Shown here one piece after another: positions 1 through 10,981 of a DNA stretch of 64,000 nt. The position numbers and the translations under genes are program-made. The DNA lies in NCBI RefSeq assembly GCF_007565055.1, contig NC_044558.1:125228235-125292234 (forward strand), written 5' to 3'. Origin of the DNA: Rhinopithecus roxellana. Its lineage: Eukaryota > Chordata > Mammalia > Primates > Cercopithecidae. A model generated the notes under the pieces. The model was not told where the DNA came from and made no database searches. It was given only the letters and a program-made list of their open reading frames with translations. Position 1 is the stretch's first letter. Each line of letters begins with the position of its first letter.

Positions 1-1321
1 CCAAATAATGTATGTAATCATTGAATTTATTTTTTAAAAGTAGTTCCAAATTAGTTTTCTAATATTTTAACATCTAATTTTTATTGTCTAATTAGTATTC
101 TCTAATTATGAGTTTTCTCCAGATATAAGCTTCACCTTTCACCTGGTATACAAAGGACCAGATCAGATCAGTCAGTGGAGACTTACACAGACAATAATTA
201 TCCCACTGGGACTGCAATGAATACTCAAGTGAAATACCAGGCCAATTTTGGTAAAAAGAATTTTAGAACAAATCCTCACAGAACTCGTCAATGTCTGCTT
301 TTCAACTTTCTGAAATTCCTCAAGAGATCTTTTGTTACACTTCTGCTAGTAGCAGTGTTAGAGCAAATAGGGTACAATACGTTTTTCATTATTTTAACCT
401 ATGAAGAGAATGTTAAGTCCTCAAGGACAAGCATGTAAAAAATAGACATGATATTATTTTGATTAAACCTATGTTTTAAGAGAAGATTCTTGGGGAAATA
501 CAAAAAAGCTTGTCCATATTAATAGTAGAGTCAAATTACGAGAGGACAACTTCATGATAAATAATCCTTAAAAGATACTGGGGAAACCAGGGAATAAAAA
601 GAGTTTGAATAACTGTTAGTCTCCACCTACAAAAGATGTACACAGCTATAAAATTTACTTGAAAATATCCAGTATGCTATAAAAATAATTTATTTATATA
701 GATTTATTATAATTTGAGTCAAAATTCCAATAGGGTTCTTTAAAATGTAAGTTAACAAAAAGATTTAATCAGAGAACAAAAAAGAAAAACCAGTAGCATA
801 TCCACAAATCCACAAAAATCTTACTTATGAAAGAGCTTTCATTGTGTTTCCATTTGGCAAATTAAAGAATACCAGTATCTATCTAGCGCTGGCACAATTA
901 TTGTCAAGATGAAAAAAATAAAAGATTGTTCCCATTTTATGCCAAAAACTAAAAGCAACCCACATAGAAAAAAAGTAAGTCCATGTGGCTTAAAACACAA
1001 AAGATAAAACATTTAGAAGACAATATAAAAATCCTTCTAACATTATTAAACCATAAATACAGTAATTTTTAAATTAAGCTTTTTCTTAATTAAAATATAC
1101 TAAAGGAAAATAAAAGACACAGACTGAAAGTTATTAATTACATATATACCTTAAAATGAATTGATTCCAGGATATAAAAATAATTTGTTCAATAATAAGC
1201 AAATAGACCAACTGAAAAAATAATCTAAAATGTAAATATAGGTTGTTTATAAGAAGAAAAAAAACCACAAATAACTATAGCCATCATTTATTAGGAAAAT
1301 TGAAATTAAAATTTCAATGAA
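1..1321. other. Unannotated AT-rich intergenic DNA
   Basis: No recognisable gene, RNA or repeat. The open frames are short, carry no domain and have the low-complexity composition expected of AT-rich DNA. Confidence 0.6.
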
Positions 1322-1620
1322 GGCTGGGCACGGTGGCTCACGCCAGTAATCCTAGCACTTTGGGAGGCCGAGGCAGGTGGATCACCTGAGGTCAGGAGTT
1401 CGAGACCAGCCTGGTCAACATAGTGAAAATCCATCTCTACTAAAAACACAAAATTAGCTGGGCATGGTGGCGGGCACCTATAATCCCAGCTGCTAGGGAG
1501 GCTGAAGTAGCAGAATCGCTTGAATCCAGGGGGCAGAGGTTGCAGTGAGCCAAAATTCTACCGCTTCACTCCCACCTAGGCAAAAGAGTGAAACCCGTCT
1601 CAAAAAAAAAAAAAAAAAAA
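1322..1620 (+). repeat. Alu element (AluS-like), full length
   Basis: The dimeric Alu begins with GGCTGGGCACGGTGGCTCA, contains the box A/B region and the GAGACCAGCCTGGTCAACAT stretch, and ends in a run of 19 A. The direct repeats ATTTCAATGAA (1311-1321) and ATTCAATGAA (1621-1630) flank it and look like target-site duplications differing by one T. Subfamily is judged by eye only. Confidence 0.92.
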
Positions 1621-2202
1621 ATTCAATGAAATACCATTTTTGCAGCAATTTAATTGACAATTCTTAAATATTTGACAATACTATACTGGTAAAATATGAA
1701 GCAATACATGTTTCATATGGTATAGTGGAAGTGCATAGCATATTGAAAATAGTTTGCCTTTTTGGTAATATGCATATGTTACAACCCAGAAATACTTGCA
1801 TACTCCAGAAAAATGCTTTTATTTGTATCAGAAATGTATATAAGCAGCATTGTCTATGATAGAAAAAAATATGAACTTAAATGTTCATCAACAGGAGAAC
1901 GAATAAATACATTATGAAATAGTCACATTGTGAACTGCTGTGACTATAAAGTTGAATGAATTGTAGTTATCCACATTTTTATGGTCCAATCAGGAAAGAG
2001 AATTTACACAGAATTTGGACAGTGAAGGTAAATGTAAAACATTATTAACTGTAACAGGGTTTAAGAAAGAAAACATTGGGTAGGAAGAAGCAAATAAAAC
2101 TCTAAACATGATAGGAATAGCAGCTATAAAGAGCAGCCTGTATCACTCAGGCTGAGATTGAGGGTGCAAGGAGACCCCTACACACATATGTGTGTGCATG
2201 TG

Positions 2203-2216
2203 CACACAAGCGCACA

Positions 2217-2256
<40 letters not shown>
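2203..2256. repeat. (CA)n microsatellite
   Basis: A run of CA dinucleotides with a few interruptions (GCGC, CATAC), preceded by a short alternating TG/CA stretch at 2186-2202. It is probably length-polymorphic. Confidence 0.95.
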
Positions 2257-2258
<2 letters not shown>

Positions 2259-3130
2259 ACATCCTAAAGTGAAATCCAGATCCTAGTGGACAAGGCATAA
2301 CCATGTCCTGCTAAGAGGAAGAGGAGAGGGGTGATGCCACTCTTGTAGAGCTGCCAGATATCTACCCTAAAGGGTACCTGGCAAACTTATTCATGAGGAT
2401 GAGCCTCATCATAGGTTCTCTGCTATAAAATCACCTGAGTGGTGAGCTTGGGGAGGCCTCTAGCTTGTGGGTGCCTCTGGCTGTGTATACTATAAGAGTT
2501 ATGCACTGGAGAGGCTGTCTGCACTGCAGGAACCTGCTTAACCAGCTGGTAAGAAGGACCTGTTAGTCTTGTGATGACTCCCCAGTGCCCTTCACTGACA
2601 GAGCTTAACATGATAAAGGGACAGTTGGCATAGAAAAAATATTCAAAGGACTCATCCATTTTTGTTACCTTCTATAATGACAACAACAAAAAAGGTAAGG
2701 TAAAGGAGAATCCCAGTTAAGTAAGACTTCTTGGTTATTGTTAATATTATCACTCTTTAGTTGACAGCTGGATACATAAAAGATTGTATTTTTTTTACTC
2801 TATATACCTTTCTTCTTTAAACTAATATTTTGTGCTTCTATCCAGCATTAAATAAAATCAGATTAATGGAACAAATCCAAGATATATTTATAGAAAAACA
2901 CACTCTAAACAGTGAAGTATATGCATTCCATATATCACTCAAATATTTCAGTGCATAGTAAAGTATACATATTGAGCAACTCATTTTATAAACTTAGTAT
3001 AAACATAAGAAAATCTGAACAACTTGTACATAAAAAGCCAATAAAGTTACCCAAACCCTTGTATAAATATAGTTGGCAATATCCTATATTAAATATTTAC
3101 AAAATATTCTGGCAGTATATTCCATTAACA
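2257..3130. other. Unannotated sequence between (CA)n and a decayed Alu
   Basis: Nothing recognised. A 78-codon minus-strand open frame at 2423-2659 has no family motif I can identify and is not supported as a gene. Confidence 0.5.
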
Positions 3131-3385
3131 TAATCCCACCACTTTTGGGAGAGGAATGCTTGAGGCCCAGGAGCTCAAGACCAGCCTGGGCAACATAGCA
3201 ACACCTTGTCTTTACTAAAAAATGAAAAAAAAAAAAATAGCTAAATATGATGTCATGCATTTGTAATCCTAGTTACTAGGGAGACTGAAGCAGAAGAATC
3301 ATTTGAGTCCAGGAGTTTAAGGATGTAGTGAGCCTGTACTCACTCCAGCCTAGGCGAAAGTTTGAAACTATGTCACTATGATAAC
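3131..3385 (+). repeat. Decayed Alu (AluJ-like), head missing
   Basis: AGGAGCTCAAGACCAGCCTG with GGCAACATAG, a central A-rich linker near 3219-3240, and GAGTCCAGGAGTTTAAGG plus CACTCCAGCCTAGG in the right arm identify an old Alu. The first ~30 bases are missing and substitutions are many, as expected of the oldest Alu class. Confidence 0.8.
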
Positions 3386-3947
3386 AGTAGTAATATGAAC
3401 AAGTAAAATTTATTTTAAAATGCTAATGTGTCAAATTTGGAAATTCATCAACAAATTAAAGGAGAAAACATATAAGGATTAAGATATGCTTTACAATTTT
3501 TGTTACTAAAATGCTACATAAAATTATATAAAATATTCAAAATATTTTCTGGATAAATATACCCCAACCAAATAAAACATTATAGGTAATAAAAAGAGTA
3601 AAAATGTTTTAATTACATTCAAATAAAAAAATTAAAGGGGGCTTAAAATAATTAATTCTCAACACTGTTCTTAATGTTATAGCTAACTGCAATACAGGAA
3701 AAATGTGATTGTAAATAGTGTGGAAAAAATACTAATAATCGTGATTAGTGGCATATTTATATTTTACAATTTAAAATGTTAACAATATCATAAATAAAAA
3801 TCTAGTAAGTGTAACTAGATAAAATATAATATGGAAAATTAAATAATTTTTAAACCAAGAATAATCATTTTAAATCATAATAACAAAAATAATCTCATTG
3901 GCATTAGAAAGAATTATAGAGTAACAAGGAATTAATCAAAAGTAACA
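3386..3947. other. Unannotated AT-rich spacer
   Basis: No gene or repeat recognised. AAAGTAACA at 3939-3947 recurs at 21924-21932 and is a candidate target duplication of the surrounding old L1. Confidence 0.5.
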
Positions 3948-5050
3948 CTTAAAACAGTGTGTACAGGGAAATTGATAGCACTAAGTGCCCACAAAAGAAA
4001 GCAGGAAAGATCTAAAATTGACACCCTAACATCACAATTAAAAGAACTAGAGAGAAGCAAAAGCAAACAAATTCAAAAGCTAGCAGAAGGCAAGAAATAA
4101 CTAAGATCAGGCACAACTGAAGGAGATAGAGACACAAAAAAAACCCTTCAAAGAATCAATGAATCCAGGAGCTGGTTTTTTGAAAAGATCAACAAACTGA
4201 TAGACCCCTAGGCAACACTAATAAAGAAGAAAAGAGAGAAGAATCAAATAGATGCCATAAAAATGATAAAGGGGATATCACAACCGATCCCACAGAAATA
4301 CAAACTACCATCACAGAATACTATAAACACCTCTACGCAACTCAACTAGAAAATCTAGAAGAAATGGATGGATTCCTGGACGCATACACCCTCCCAAGAC
4401 TAAACCAGGAAGAAGTTGAATCCCTGAATAGACCAATAACAGGCTGTGAAATTGAGGCAATAATTAATAGCCTACCAAACAAAAAAAGTCCAGGACCAGA
4501 AGGATTCACAGCCGAATTCTACCAGAGGTACAAAGAGGAGCTGGTACCATTCCTTCTGAAACTATTCCAATCAATCAAAAAAGAGGGAATCCTTCATGAC
4601 TCATTTTATGAGGCCAACATCATCCTGATACCAAGGCCTGGCAGAGACACAACAAAAAAAGAGAATTTTAGAACAATATCCCTAATGAACATCGATTCAA
4701 AAATCCTCAATGAAATACTGGCAAAATGAATCCAGCAGCACATCAAAAAGCATATCCACCACAATCAAGTTGGCTTTATCCCTGGGATTCAAGGCTGGTT
4801 CAATCTATGCAAATCAATAAACGAAATCCATCACATAAACAGAACCAATGACAAAAACCACATGATAATCTCAATAGATGTAGAAAAGGACTTCGACAAA
4901 ATTCAACAGGACTTCATGCTAAAAACTCAATAAACAAGGTATTGATGGAAAGTATCTCAAAATAATAAGAGCTATTTATGATGAACCCACAGCCAGTATC
5001 ATACTGAATGGGCAAAAACTGGAAGCATTCCCTTTGAAAACCAGCACAAG
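3948..5050 (+). mobile_element. L1-1, 5' portion: old 5'-truncated L1, ORF2 middle
   Basis: The sequence matches L1 ORF2 from the endonuclease-RT linker (KFIALNAHKRK equivalent at about 3954) through the early RT domain. A 121-codon open piece at 4364-4729 carries the linker/RT start (SPGPEGFTAEFYQRYKEEL). Stops and frameshifts, such as TGA at 4727-4729 where younger copies have an arginine codon, make it a pseudogene. It stops abruptly at 5050, where the 5'UTR of L1-2 begins, and continues in register at 19869. The AAAACCAGCACAAG ending at 5050 is repeated at 19855-19868. Confidence 0.93.
5037..5050 (+). repeat. Target-site duplication of L1-2, left copy
   Basis: AAAACCAGCACAAG here is identical to 19855-19868, and L1-1 is continuous across the two copies. 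This marks the outer limits of the nested L1-2/L1-3 insertion. Confidence 0.93.
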
Positions 5051-6084
5051 AGGCGGAGCAAGATGGCCGAAAAGGAACAGCTCCAGTCTCCAACTCCCAA
5101 CCCAAGCGATACAGAAGACAGGTGATTTCTGCATTTTCAACTGAGGTACTGGGGTCATCTCACTAGGGAGTGCCGGACAATCGGTGCTGGTCAGCTGCTG
5201 CAGCCTGACCAGCGAGAGCTGAAGCAGGGCCAGGCATCGCCTCACCTGGAAGCACAAGGGGGAAGGGAATCCCTTTTCCTAGCCAGGGGAACTGAGACAC
5301 ACAACACCTGGAAAATCGGGTAACTCCCACCCCATTACTGCGCTTTAAGCAGACAGGCACACCAGGAGAATATATCCCACACCTGGCCGGGAGGGTCACA
5401 CGCCCATGGAGCCTCCCTCACTGCTAACACAGCAGTCTGCGGCGATCTATCCGCAAGGCAGCAGCGAGGCTGGGGGAGGGGTGCCCGCCATTGCTGAGGC
5501 TTAAGTAGATAAACAAACCCGCTGGGAAGCTCGAACTGGGTGGAGCTCACAGCAGCTCAAGGAAGCCTGCCTGTCTCTGTAGTCTCCACCTCTGGGGACA
5601 GCACACAGCTGAAGACAAACAGGGGAAGCAGCGGGGGCCTGTGCAGACGCGAACGACTCTGTCTGACAGCTTTGGGGAGGAGAGCCGTGTATCTCCCAAC
5701 GCGGAGGTTGAGATCTGAGAACAGACAGACTGCCTGCTCAGGTGGGTCCCTGACCCCTGAGTAGCCTAGCTGGGAGACATTCCCCACTAGGGGCAGTCTG
5801 ACAACCCACACCTCACAGGGTGGAGTACAGCCCTGAGTGGAAACTTCCAAAGGAAGAATCAGACAGGTACACTAGCTGTTCAGCAATATTCTATCTTCGG
5901 CAACCTCTGCTGCTGATACCCAGGCAAACAGGGTCTGGAGTGGACCTCAAGCAATCTCCAACAGACCAACAGACAGTCCTTCTGACTGTCAGAAGGAAAA
6001 CTATCAAACAGGAAGAACACCTATACCAAAACCCCATCAGTACATCACCATCATCCAAGACCAGAGACAGATAAAACCACAAAG
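5051..6084 (+). promoter_or_regulatory. L1-2 5'UTR / internal promoter
   Basis: Complete young-type L1 5'UTR starting AGGCGGAGCAAGATGGCCG. A YY1-type site (CAAGATGGCC, 5059-5068) lies at the very 5' end. In human L1, YY1 at this position directs accurate transcription initiation. The region is GC- and CpG-rich relative to its surroundings, as expected of the L1 promoter, and runs to the ORF1 ATG at 6085. About 8 extra bases near 5365 distinguish it from the L1-3 and L1-6 copies. Confidence 0.9.
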
Positions 6085-7102
6085 ATGGGGAAGAAGCAGG
6101 GCAGAAAAGCTGGAAATTCAAAAAATAAGAGCGCATCTCCCCCTGCAAAGGAGCGCAGCCCATCGCCAGCAATGGATCAAAGCTGGTCAGAGAATGACTT
6201 GGACGAGATGAGAGAAGAAGGCTTCAGTCCATCAAACTTCTCAGAGCTAAAGGAGGAATTACAGACCCAGCGCAAAGAAACTAAAAATCTTGAAAAAAGA
6301 GTGGAAGAATTGACAGCTAGACTAATTAATGCAGAGAAGATCATAAACGAAATGACAGAGATGAAAACCATGACACGAGAAATACGTGACAAATGCACAA
6401 GCTTCAGTAACTGACTCAATCAACTAGAAGAAAGAGTATCAGCGATTGAGGATCAAATGAATGAAATGAAGTGAGAAGAGAAACCAAAAGAAAAAAGAAG
6501 AAAAAGAAATGAACAAAGCCTGCAAGAAGTATGGGATTATGTAAAAAGACCAAATCTACGTCTGATTGGGGTGCCTGAAAGTGAGGGGGAAAAATGGAAC
6601 CAAGTTGGAAAACACGCTTCAGGATATCATCCAGGAGAACTTCCCCAACCTAGTAGGGCAGGCCAACATTCAAATTCAGGAAATACAGAGAACACCACAA
6701 AGATATTCCTTCAGAAGAGCAACTCCAAGACACATAATTGCCAGATACACCATAGTTGAAATGAAGGAAAAAATCTTAAGGGCAGGAAGAGAGAAAGGTT
6801 GGGTTACCCACAAAGGGAAGCCCATCAGACTAACAGCAGATCTCTCGGCAGAAACTCTACAAGCCAGAAGAGAGTGGGGGCCAATATTCAACGTCCTTAA
6901 AGAAAAGAATTTTAAACCCAGAATTTCATATCCAGCCAAACTAAGTTTCATCAGTGAAGGAGAAATAAAATCCTTTACAGATAAGCAAATGCTTAGAGAT
7001 TTTGTCACCACCAGGCCTACCTTACAAGAGACCCTGAAGGAAGCCCTAAACATGGAAAGGAACAACCGGTACCAGCCATTGCAAAAACATGCCAAAATGT
7101 AA
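6085..7102 (+). pseudogene. L1-2 ORF1 (RNA-binding chaperone ORF1p), inactivated
   Basis: Aligned by eye with the intact 338-codon ORF1 copies at 9902 and 32077, this frame starts at the same ATG (MGKKQGRKAGNSKNKSASPP) and ends at the same TAA. It is broken by two nonsense codons, TGA at 6412-6414 and TGA at 6472-6474, both CGA to TGA changes at CpG sites, and by one extra A near 6590-6595 that shifts the frame. The RRM/C-terminal half is open from 6566 to 7102 in the shifted frame. ORF1p normally forms coiled-coil trimers that coat L1 RNA. This copy cannot make it. Confidence 0.93.
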
Positions 7103-7164
7103 AGACCATCGAGGCTAGGAAGAAACTGCATCAACTAACGCCAAAAAAAACCAGTTAATATCAT

Positions 7165-8909
7165 ATGACAGGAACAAATTCACACATAACAATATTAACC
7201 TTAAATGTAAATGGACTAAATGCTCCAATTAAAAGACACAGACTGGCAAACTGGATAAAGAGTCAAGACCCATCAGTCTGCTGTATTCAGGAGACCCATC
7301 TCACATGCAGAGACATACATAGGCTCAAAATAAAGGGATGGAGGAAGATCTACCAAGCAAATGGAGAACAAAAAAAAGCAGGGGTTGCAATCCTAGTCTC
7401 TGATAAAACAGACTTTAAACCCTCAAAGATCAAAAGAGACAAGGCCATTACATAATGGTAAAGGGATCAATTCAACAGGAAGAGCTAACTATCCTAAATA
7501 TATATGCACCCAATACAGGAGCACCCAGATTCATGAAGCAAGTCCTTAGAGACTTACAAAGAGACTTAGACTCCCATACAATAATAATTGGAGACTTCAA
7601 CACTCCACTGTCAACATTAGACAGATCAACGAGACAGAAAGTTTACAAGGATATCCAGGAATTGAACTCATCTCTGCAGCAAGAGGACCTAATAGACATC
7701 TATAGAACTCTCCACCCCAAATCAACAGAATATACATTCTTCTCAGCACCACATCGCACTTATTCCAAAATTGACCACATAATTGGAAGTAAACACTCCT
7801 CAGCAAATGTACAAGAACAGAAATAATAACAAACTGTCTCTCAGACCACAGTGCAATCAAACTAGAACTCAGGACTAAGAAACTCTATCAAAACCGCTCA
7901 ACTACATGGAAACTGAACAACCTGCTCCTGAATGACTACTGGGTACATAACGAAATGAAAGCGGAAATAAAGATGTTCTTTGAAACCAATGAGAACAAAG
8001 ATACAACATACCAGAATCTCTGGGACACATTTAAAGCAGTGTGTAGAGGGAAATTTATAGCACTAAATGCCCACAAGAGAAAGATGGAAAGATCTAAAAT
8101 TGACACTCTAACATCACAATTAAAAGAACTAGAGAGGCAAGAGCAAACACATTCAAAAGCTAGCAGAAGGCAAGAAATCACTAAGATCAGAGCCGAACTG
8201 AAGGAGATAGAGACACAAAAAACCCTCCAAAAAATCAATGAATCCAGGAGTTGGTTTTTTGAAAAGATCAACAAAATTGACAGACCGCTAGCAAGACTAA
8301 TAAAGAAGAAAAGAGAGAGGAATCAAATAGACGCAATAAAAAATGATAAAGGGGATATCACCACCGACCCCACAGAAATACAAACAACCATCAGAGAATA
8401 CTATAAACGCCTCTAGGCAAATCAACTAGAAAATCTAGAAGAAATGGATAATTTCCTGGACACTTACACTCTCCCAAGACTAAACCAGGAAGAAGTTGAA
8501 TCCCTGAATAGACCAATAGCAGGCTCTGAAATTGAGGCAACAATTAATAGCCTACCCACCAAAAAAAGTCCAGGACCAGATGGATTCACAGCTGAATTCT
8601 ACCAGAGGTACAAGGAGGAGCTGGTACCATTCCTTCTGAAAATAGTCCAATCAATTGAAAAAGAGGGAATCATCCCTAACTCTTTTTATGAGGTCAACAT
8701 CATCCTGACACCAAAGCCTGGCAGAGACACAACAAAAAAAGGGAATTTTAGACCAATATCCCTGATGAACATCGATGCAAAAATTCTCAATAAAATACTG
8801 GCAAACCGGATCCAGCAGCACATCAAAAAGCTTATCCACCATGATCAAGTGGGCTTCATCCCTGGGATGCAAGGCTGGTTCAACATTCGCAAATCAATAA
8901 ACATAATCC
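7165..8909 (+). pseudogene. L1-2 ORF2, 5' part (endonuclease to early RT), inactivated and split
   Basis: It begins at ATG 7165, 62 bases after ORF1. The endonuclease start is recognisable (LNVNGLNAP with the N14 equivalent, IQETHL with the E43 equivalent, GDFNTPL further on). Breaks relative to L1-3 are a 4-base deletion near 7441, a 1-base deletion near 7794 and a TAC to TAG stop at 8414-8416. Sequence ends inside the RT domain at FIPGMQGWFNIRKSIN, where L1-3 is inserted. The remaining L1-2 ORF2 lies at 17500-19581, with a duplicated copy at 15109-17190. Confidence 0.93.
8896..8909 (+). repeat. Target-site duplication of L1-3, left copy
   Basis: AATAAACATAATCC here matches AATAAACGTAATCC at 15103-15116 with one CG to CA difference, a common CpG decay. 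L1-2 ORF2 is in register across the two copies. Confidence 0.85.
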
Positions 8910-9901
8910 GGCTCCAGTCTCCAACTCCCAGCGCGAGCGACACAGAAGACTGGTGATTTCTGCATTTTCAACTGAGGTACTGGGGTCATCTCACTAGGGA
9001 GTGCCGGACAATCGGTGCTGGTCAGCTGCTGCAGCCTGACCAGCGAGAGCTGAAGCAGGGCGAGGCATCGCCTCACCTGGAAGCGCAAGGGGGAAGGGGA
9101 TCCGTTTTCCTAGCCAGGGGAACTGAGACACACAACACCTGGAAAATCGGGTAACTCCCACCCCAATACTGCGCTGTAAGCATACAGGCACACCAGAATA
9201 TATCCCACACCTGGCCGGGAGGGTCCCACGCCCACGAAGCCTCCCTCACTGCTAACACAGCAGTCTGCCGCGATCTATCCGCAAGGCAGCAGCGAGGCTG
9301 GGGGAGGGGCGCCCGCCATTCCTGAGGCTTAAGCAGGTAAACAAACCCGCTGGGAAGCTCGAACTGGGTGGAGCTCACAGCAGCTCAAGGAAGCCTGCCT
9401 GTCTCTGTAGTCTCCACCTCTGGGGACAGCGCACAGCTGAAGACCAACAGGGGAAGTAGCGGGAGCCGGTGCAGACACGAACGACTCTGTCTGACAGCTT
9501 TGGGGAGAGCCGTGGATCTCCCAACGCGGAGGTTGAGATCTGAGAACGGACAGACTGCCTGCTCAGGTGTGTCCCTGACCCCTGAGTAGCCTAGCTGGGA
9601 GAAATCCCCCACTAGGGGCAGTCTGACACCCCACACCTCACAGGGTGGAGTACAGCCCTGAGAGGAAACTTCCAAAGGAAGAATCAGACAGGTACACTCG
9701 CTGTTCAGCAATATTCTATCTTCGGCAACCTCTGCTGCTGATACCCAGGCAAACAGGGTCTGGAGTGGACCTCAAGCAATCTCCAACAGACCAACAGACA
9801 GTCCTTCTGACTGTCAGAAGGAAAACTATCAAACAGGAAGGACCAAAACCCCATCAGTACGTCACCACCATCAAAGACCAGAGACAGATAAAACCACAAA
9901 G
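8910..9901 (+). promoter_or_regulatory. L1-3 5'UTR, lacking the first ~29 bases
   Basis: L1 5'UTR starting at GCTCCAGTCTCC (8911), which lies ~29 bases into the 5'UTRs of L1-2 and L1-6, with one non-templated-looking G at 8910. The missing bases include the YY1 box (CAAGATGGCC) that both other full-length copies retain. The rest of the GC-rich promoter runs to the ORF1 ATG at 9902. Reduced or mis-positioned initiation is expected from what is known of human L1, but is not shown here. Confidence 0.88.
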
Positions 9902-10918
9902 ATGGGGAAGAAGCAGGGCAGAAAAGCTGGAAATTCAAAAAATAAGAGCGCATCTCCCCCTGCAAAGGAGCGCAGCCCATCGCCAGCAACGGAGCAAAGC
10001 TGGTCAGAGAATGACTTGGACGAGAGGAGAGAAGAAGGCTTCAGTCCATCAAACTTATCAGAGCTAAAGGAGGAATTACGTACCCAGCGCAAAGAAACTA
10101 AAAATCTTGAAAAAAGAGTGGAAGAATTGACAGCTAGACTAATTAATGCAGAGAAGATCATAAACGAAATGACAGAGATGAAAACCATGACACGAGAAAT
10201 ACGTGACAAATGCACAAGCTTCAGTAACCGACTCGATCAACTGGAAGAAAGAGTATCAGCGATTGAAGATCAAATGAATGAAATGAAGCGAGAAGAGAAA
10301 CCAAAAGAAAAAAGAAGAAAAAGAAATGAGCAAAGCCTGCAAGAAGTATGGGATTACGTAAAAAGACCAAATCTACGTCTGATTGGGGTGCCTGAAAGTG
10401 AGGAGGAAAATGGAACCAAGTTGGAAAACACTCTTCAGGAAATCATCCAGGAGAACTTCCCCAACCTAGTAGGGCAGGCCAACATTCAAATTCAGGAAAT
10501 ACAGAGAACGCCACAAAGATACTCCTCCAGAAGAGCAACTCCAAGACACATAATTGCCAGATTCACCAAAGTTGAAATGAAGGAAAAAATCTTAAGGGCA
10601 GCCAGAGAGAAAGGTCGGGTTACCCACAAAGGGAAGCCCATCAGACTAACAGCAGATCTCTCGGCAGAAACTCTACAAGCCAGAAGAGAGTGGGGGCCAA
10701 TATTCAACGTTCTTAAAGAAAAGAATTTTAAACCCAGAATTTCATATCCAGCCAAACTAAGTTTCATCAGTGAAGGAGAAATAAAATCCTTTACAGATAA
10801 GCAAATGCTTAGAGATTTTGTCACCACCAGGCCTGTCTTACAAGAGACCCTGAAGGAAGCACTAAACATGGAAAGGAACAACCGGTACCAGCCATTGCAA
10901 AAACATGCCAAAATGTAA
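9902..10918 (+). CDS. L1-3 ORF1p, intact (338 aa)
   Basis: An uninterrupted 338-codon frame, the usual ORF1p length. Order of domains: basic N-terminus (MGKKQGRKAGNSKN), a leucine-heptad coiled coil at roughly residues 50-130 (SELKEELRTQRKET, LEKRVEELTARL, NRLDQLEERVSAIED), then the RRM and C-terminal domain containing WDYVKRPNLRLIGVPES, RRATPRHIIARF, and REKGRVTHKGKPIRLTADLS. It binds L1 RNA as a trimer, acts as a nucleic-acid chaperone and is cytoplasmic in ribonucleoprotein particles. The ATG is preceded by the usual AACCACAAAG context. The C-terminal half is close to the conserved primate protein. The coiled coil (RKETKNLEKRVEELTARLI) departs from human L1HS. It differs from the L1-6 copy at about six residues. 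Confidence 0.95.
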   Translation: MGKKQGRKAGNSKNKSASPPAKERSPSPATEQSWSENDLDERREEGFSPSNLSELKEELRTQRKETKNLEKRVEELTARLINAEKIINEMTEMKTMTREIRDKCTSFSNRLDQLEERVSAIEDQMNEMKREEKPKEKRRKRNEQSLQEVWDYVKRPNLRLIGVPESEEENGTKLENTLQEIIQENFPNLVGQANIQIQEIQRTPQRYSSRRATPRHIIARFTKVEMKEKILRAAREKGRVTHKGKPIRLTADLSAETLQARREWGPIFNVLKEKNFKPRISYPAKLSFISEGEIKSFTDKQMLRDFVTTRPVLQETLKEALNMERNNRYQPLQKHAKM

Positions 10919-10981
10919 AGACCATCGAGGCTAGGAAGAAACTGCATCAACTAACGAGCAAAATAACCTGTTAATATCATA

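Noticed and set aside
2423..2659. 78-codon minus-strand frame with ordinary-looking composition
   Set aside because: No recognisable family, no splice context, and surrounded by non-coding sequence.
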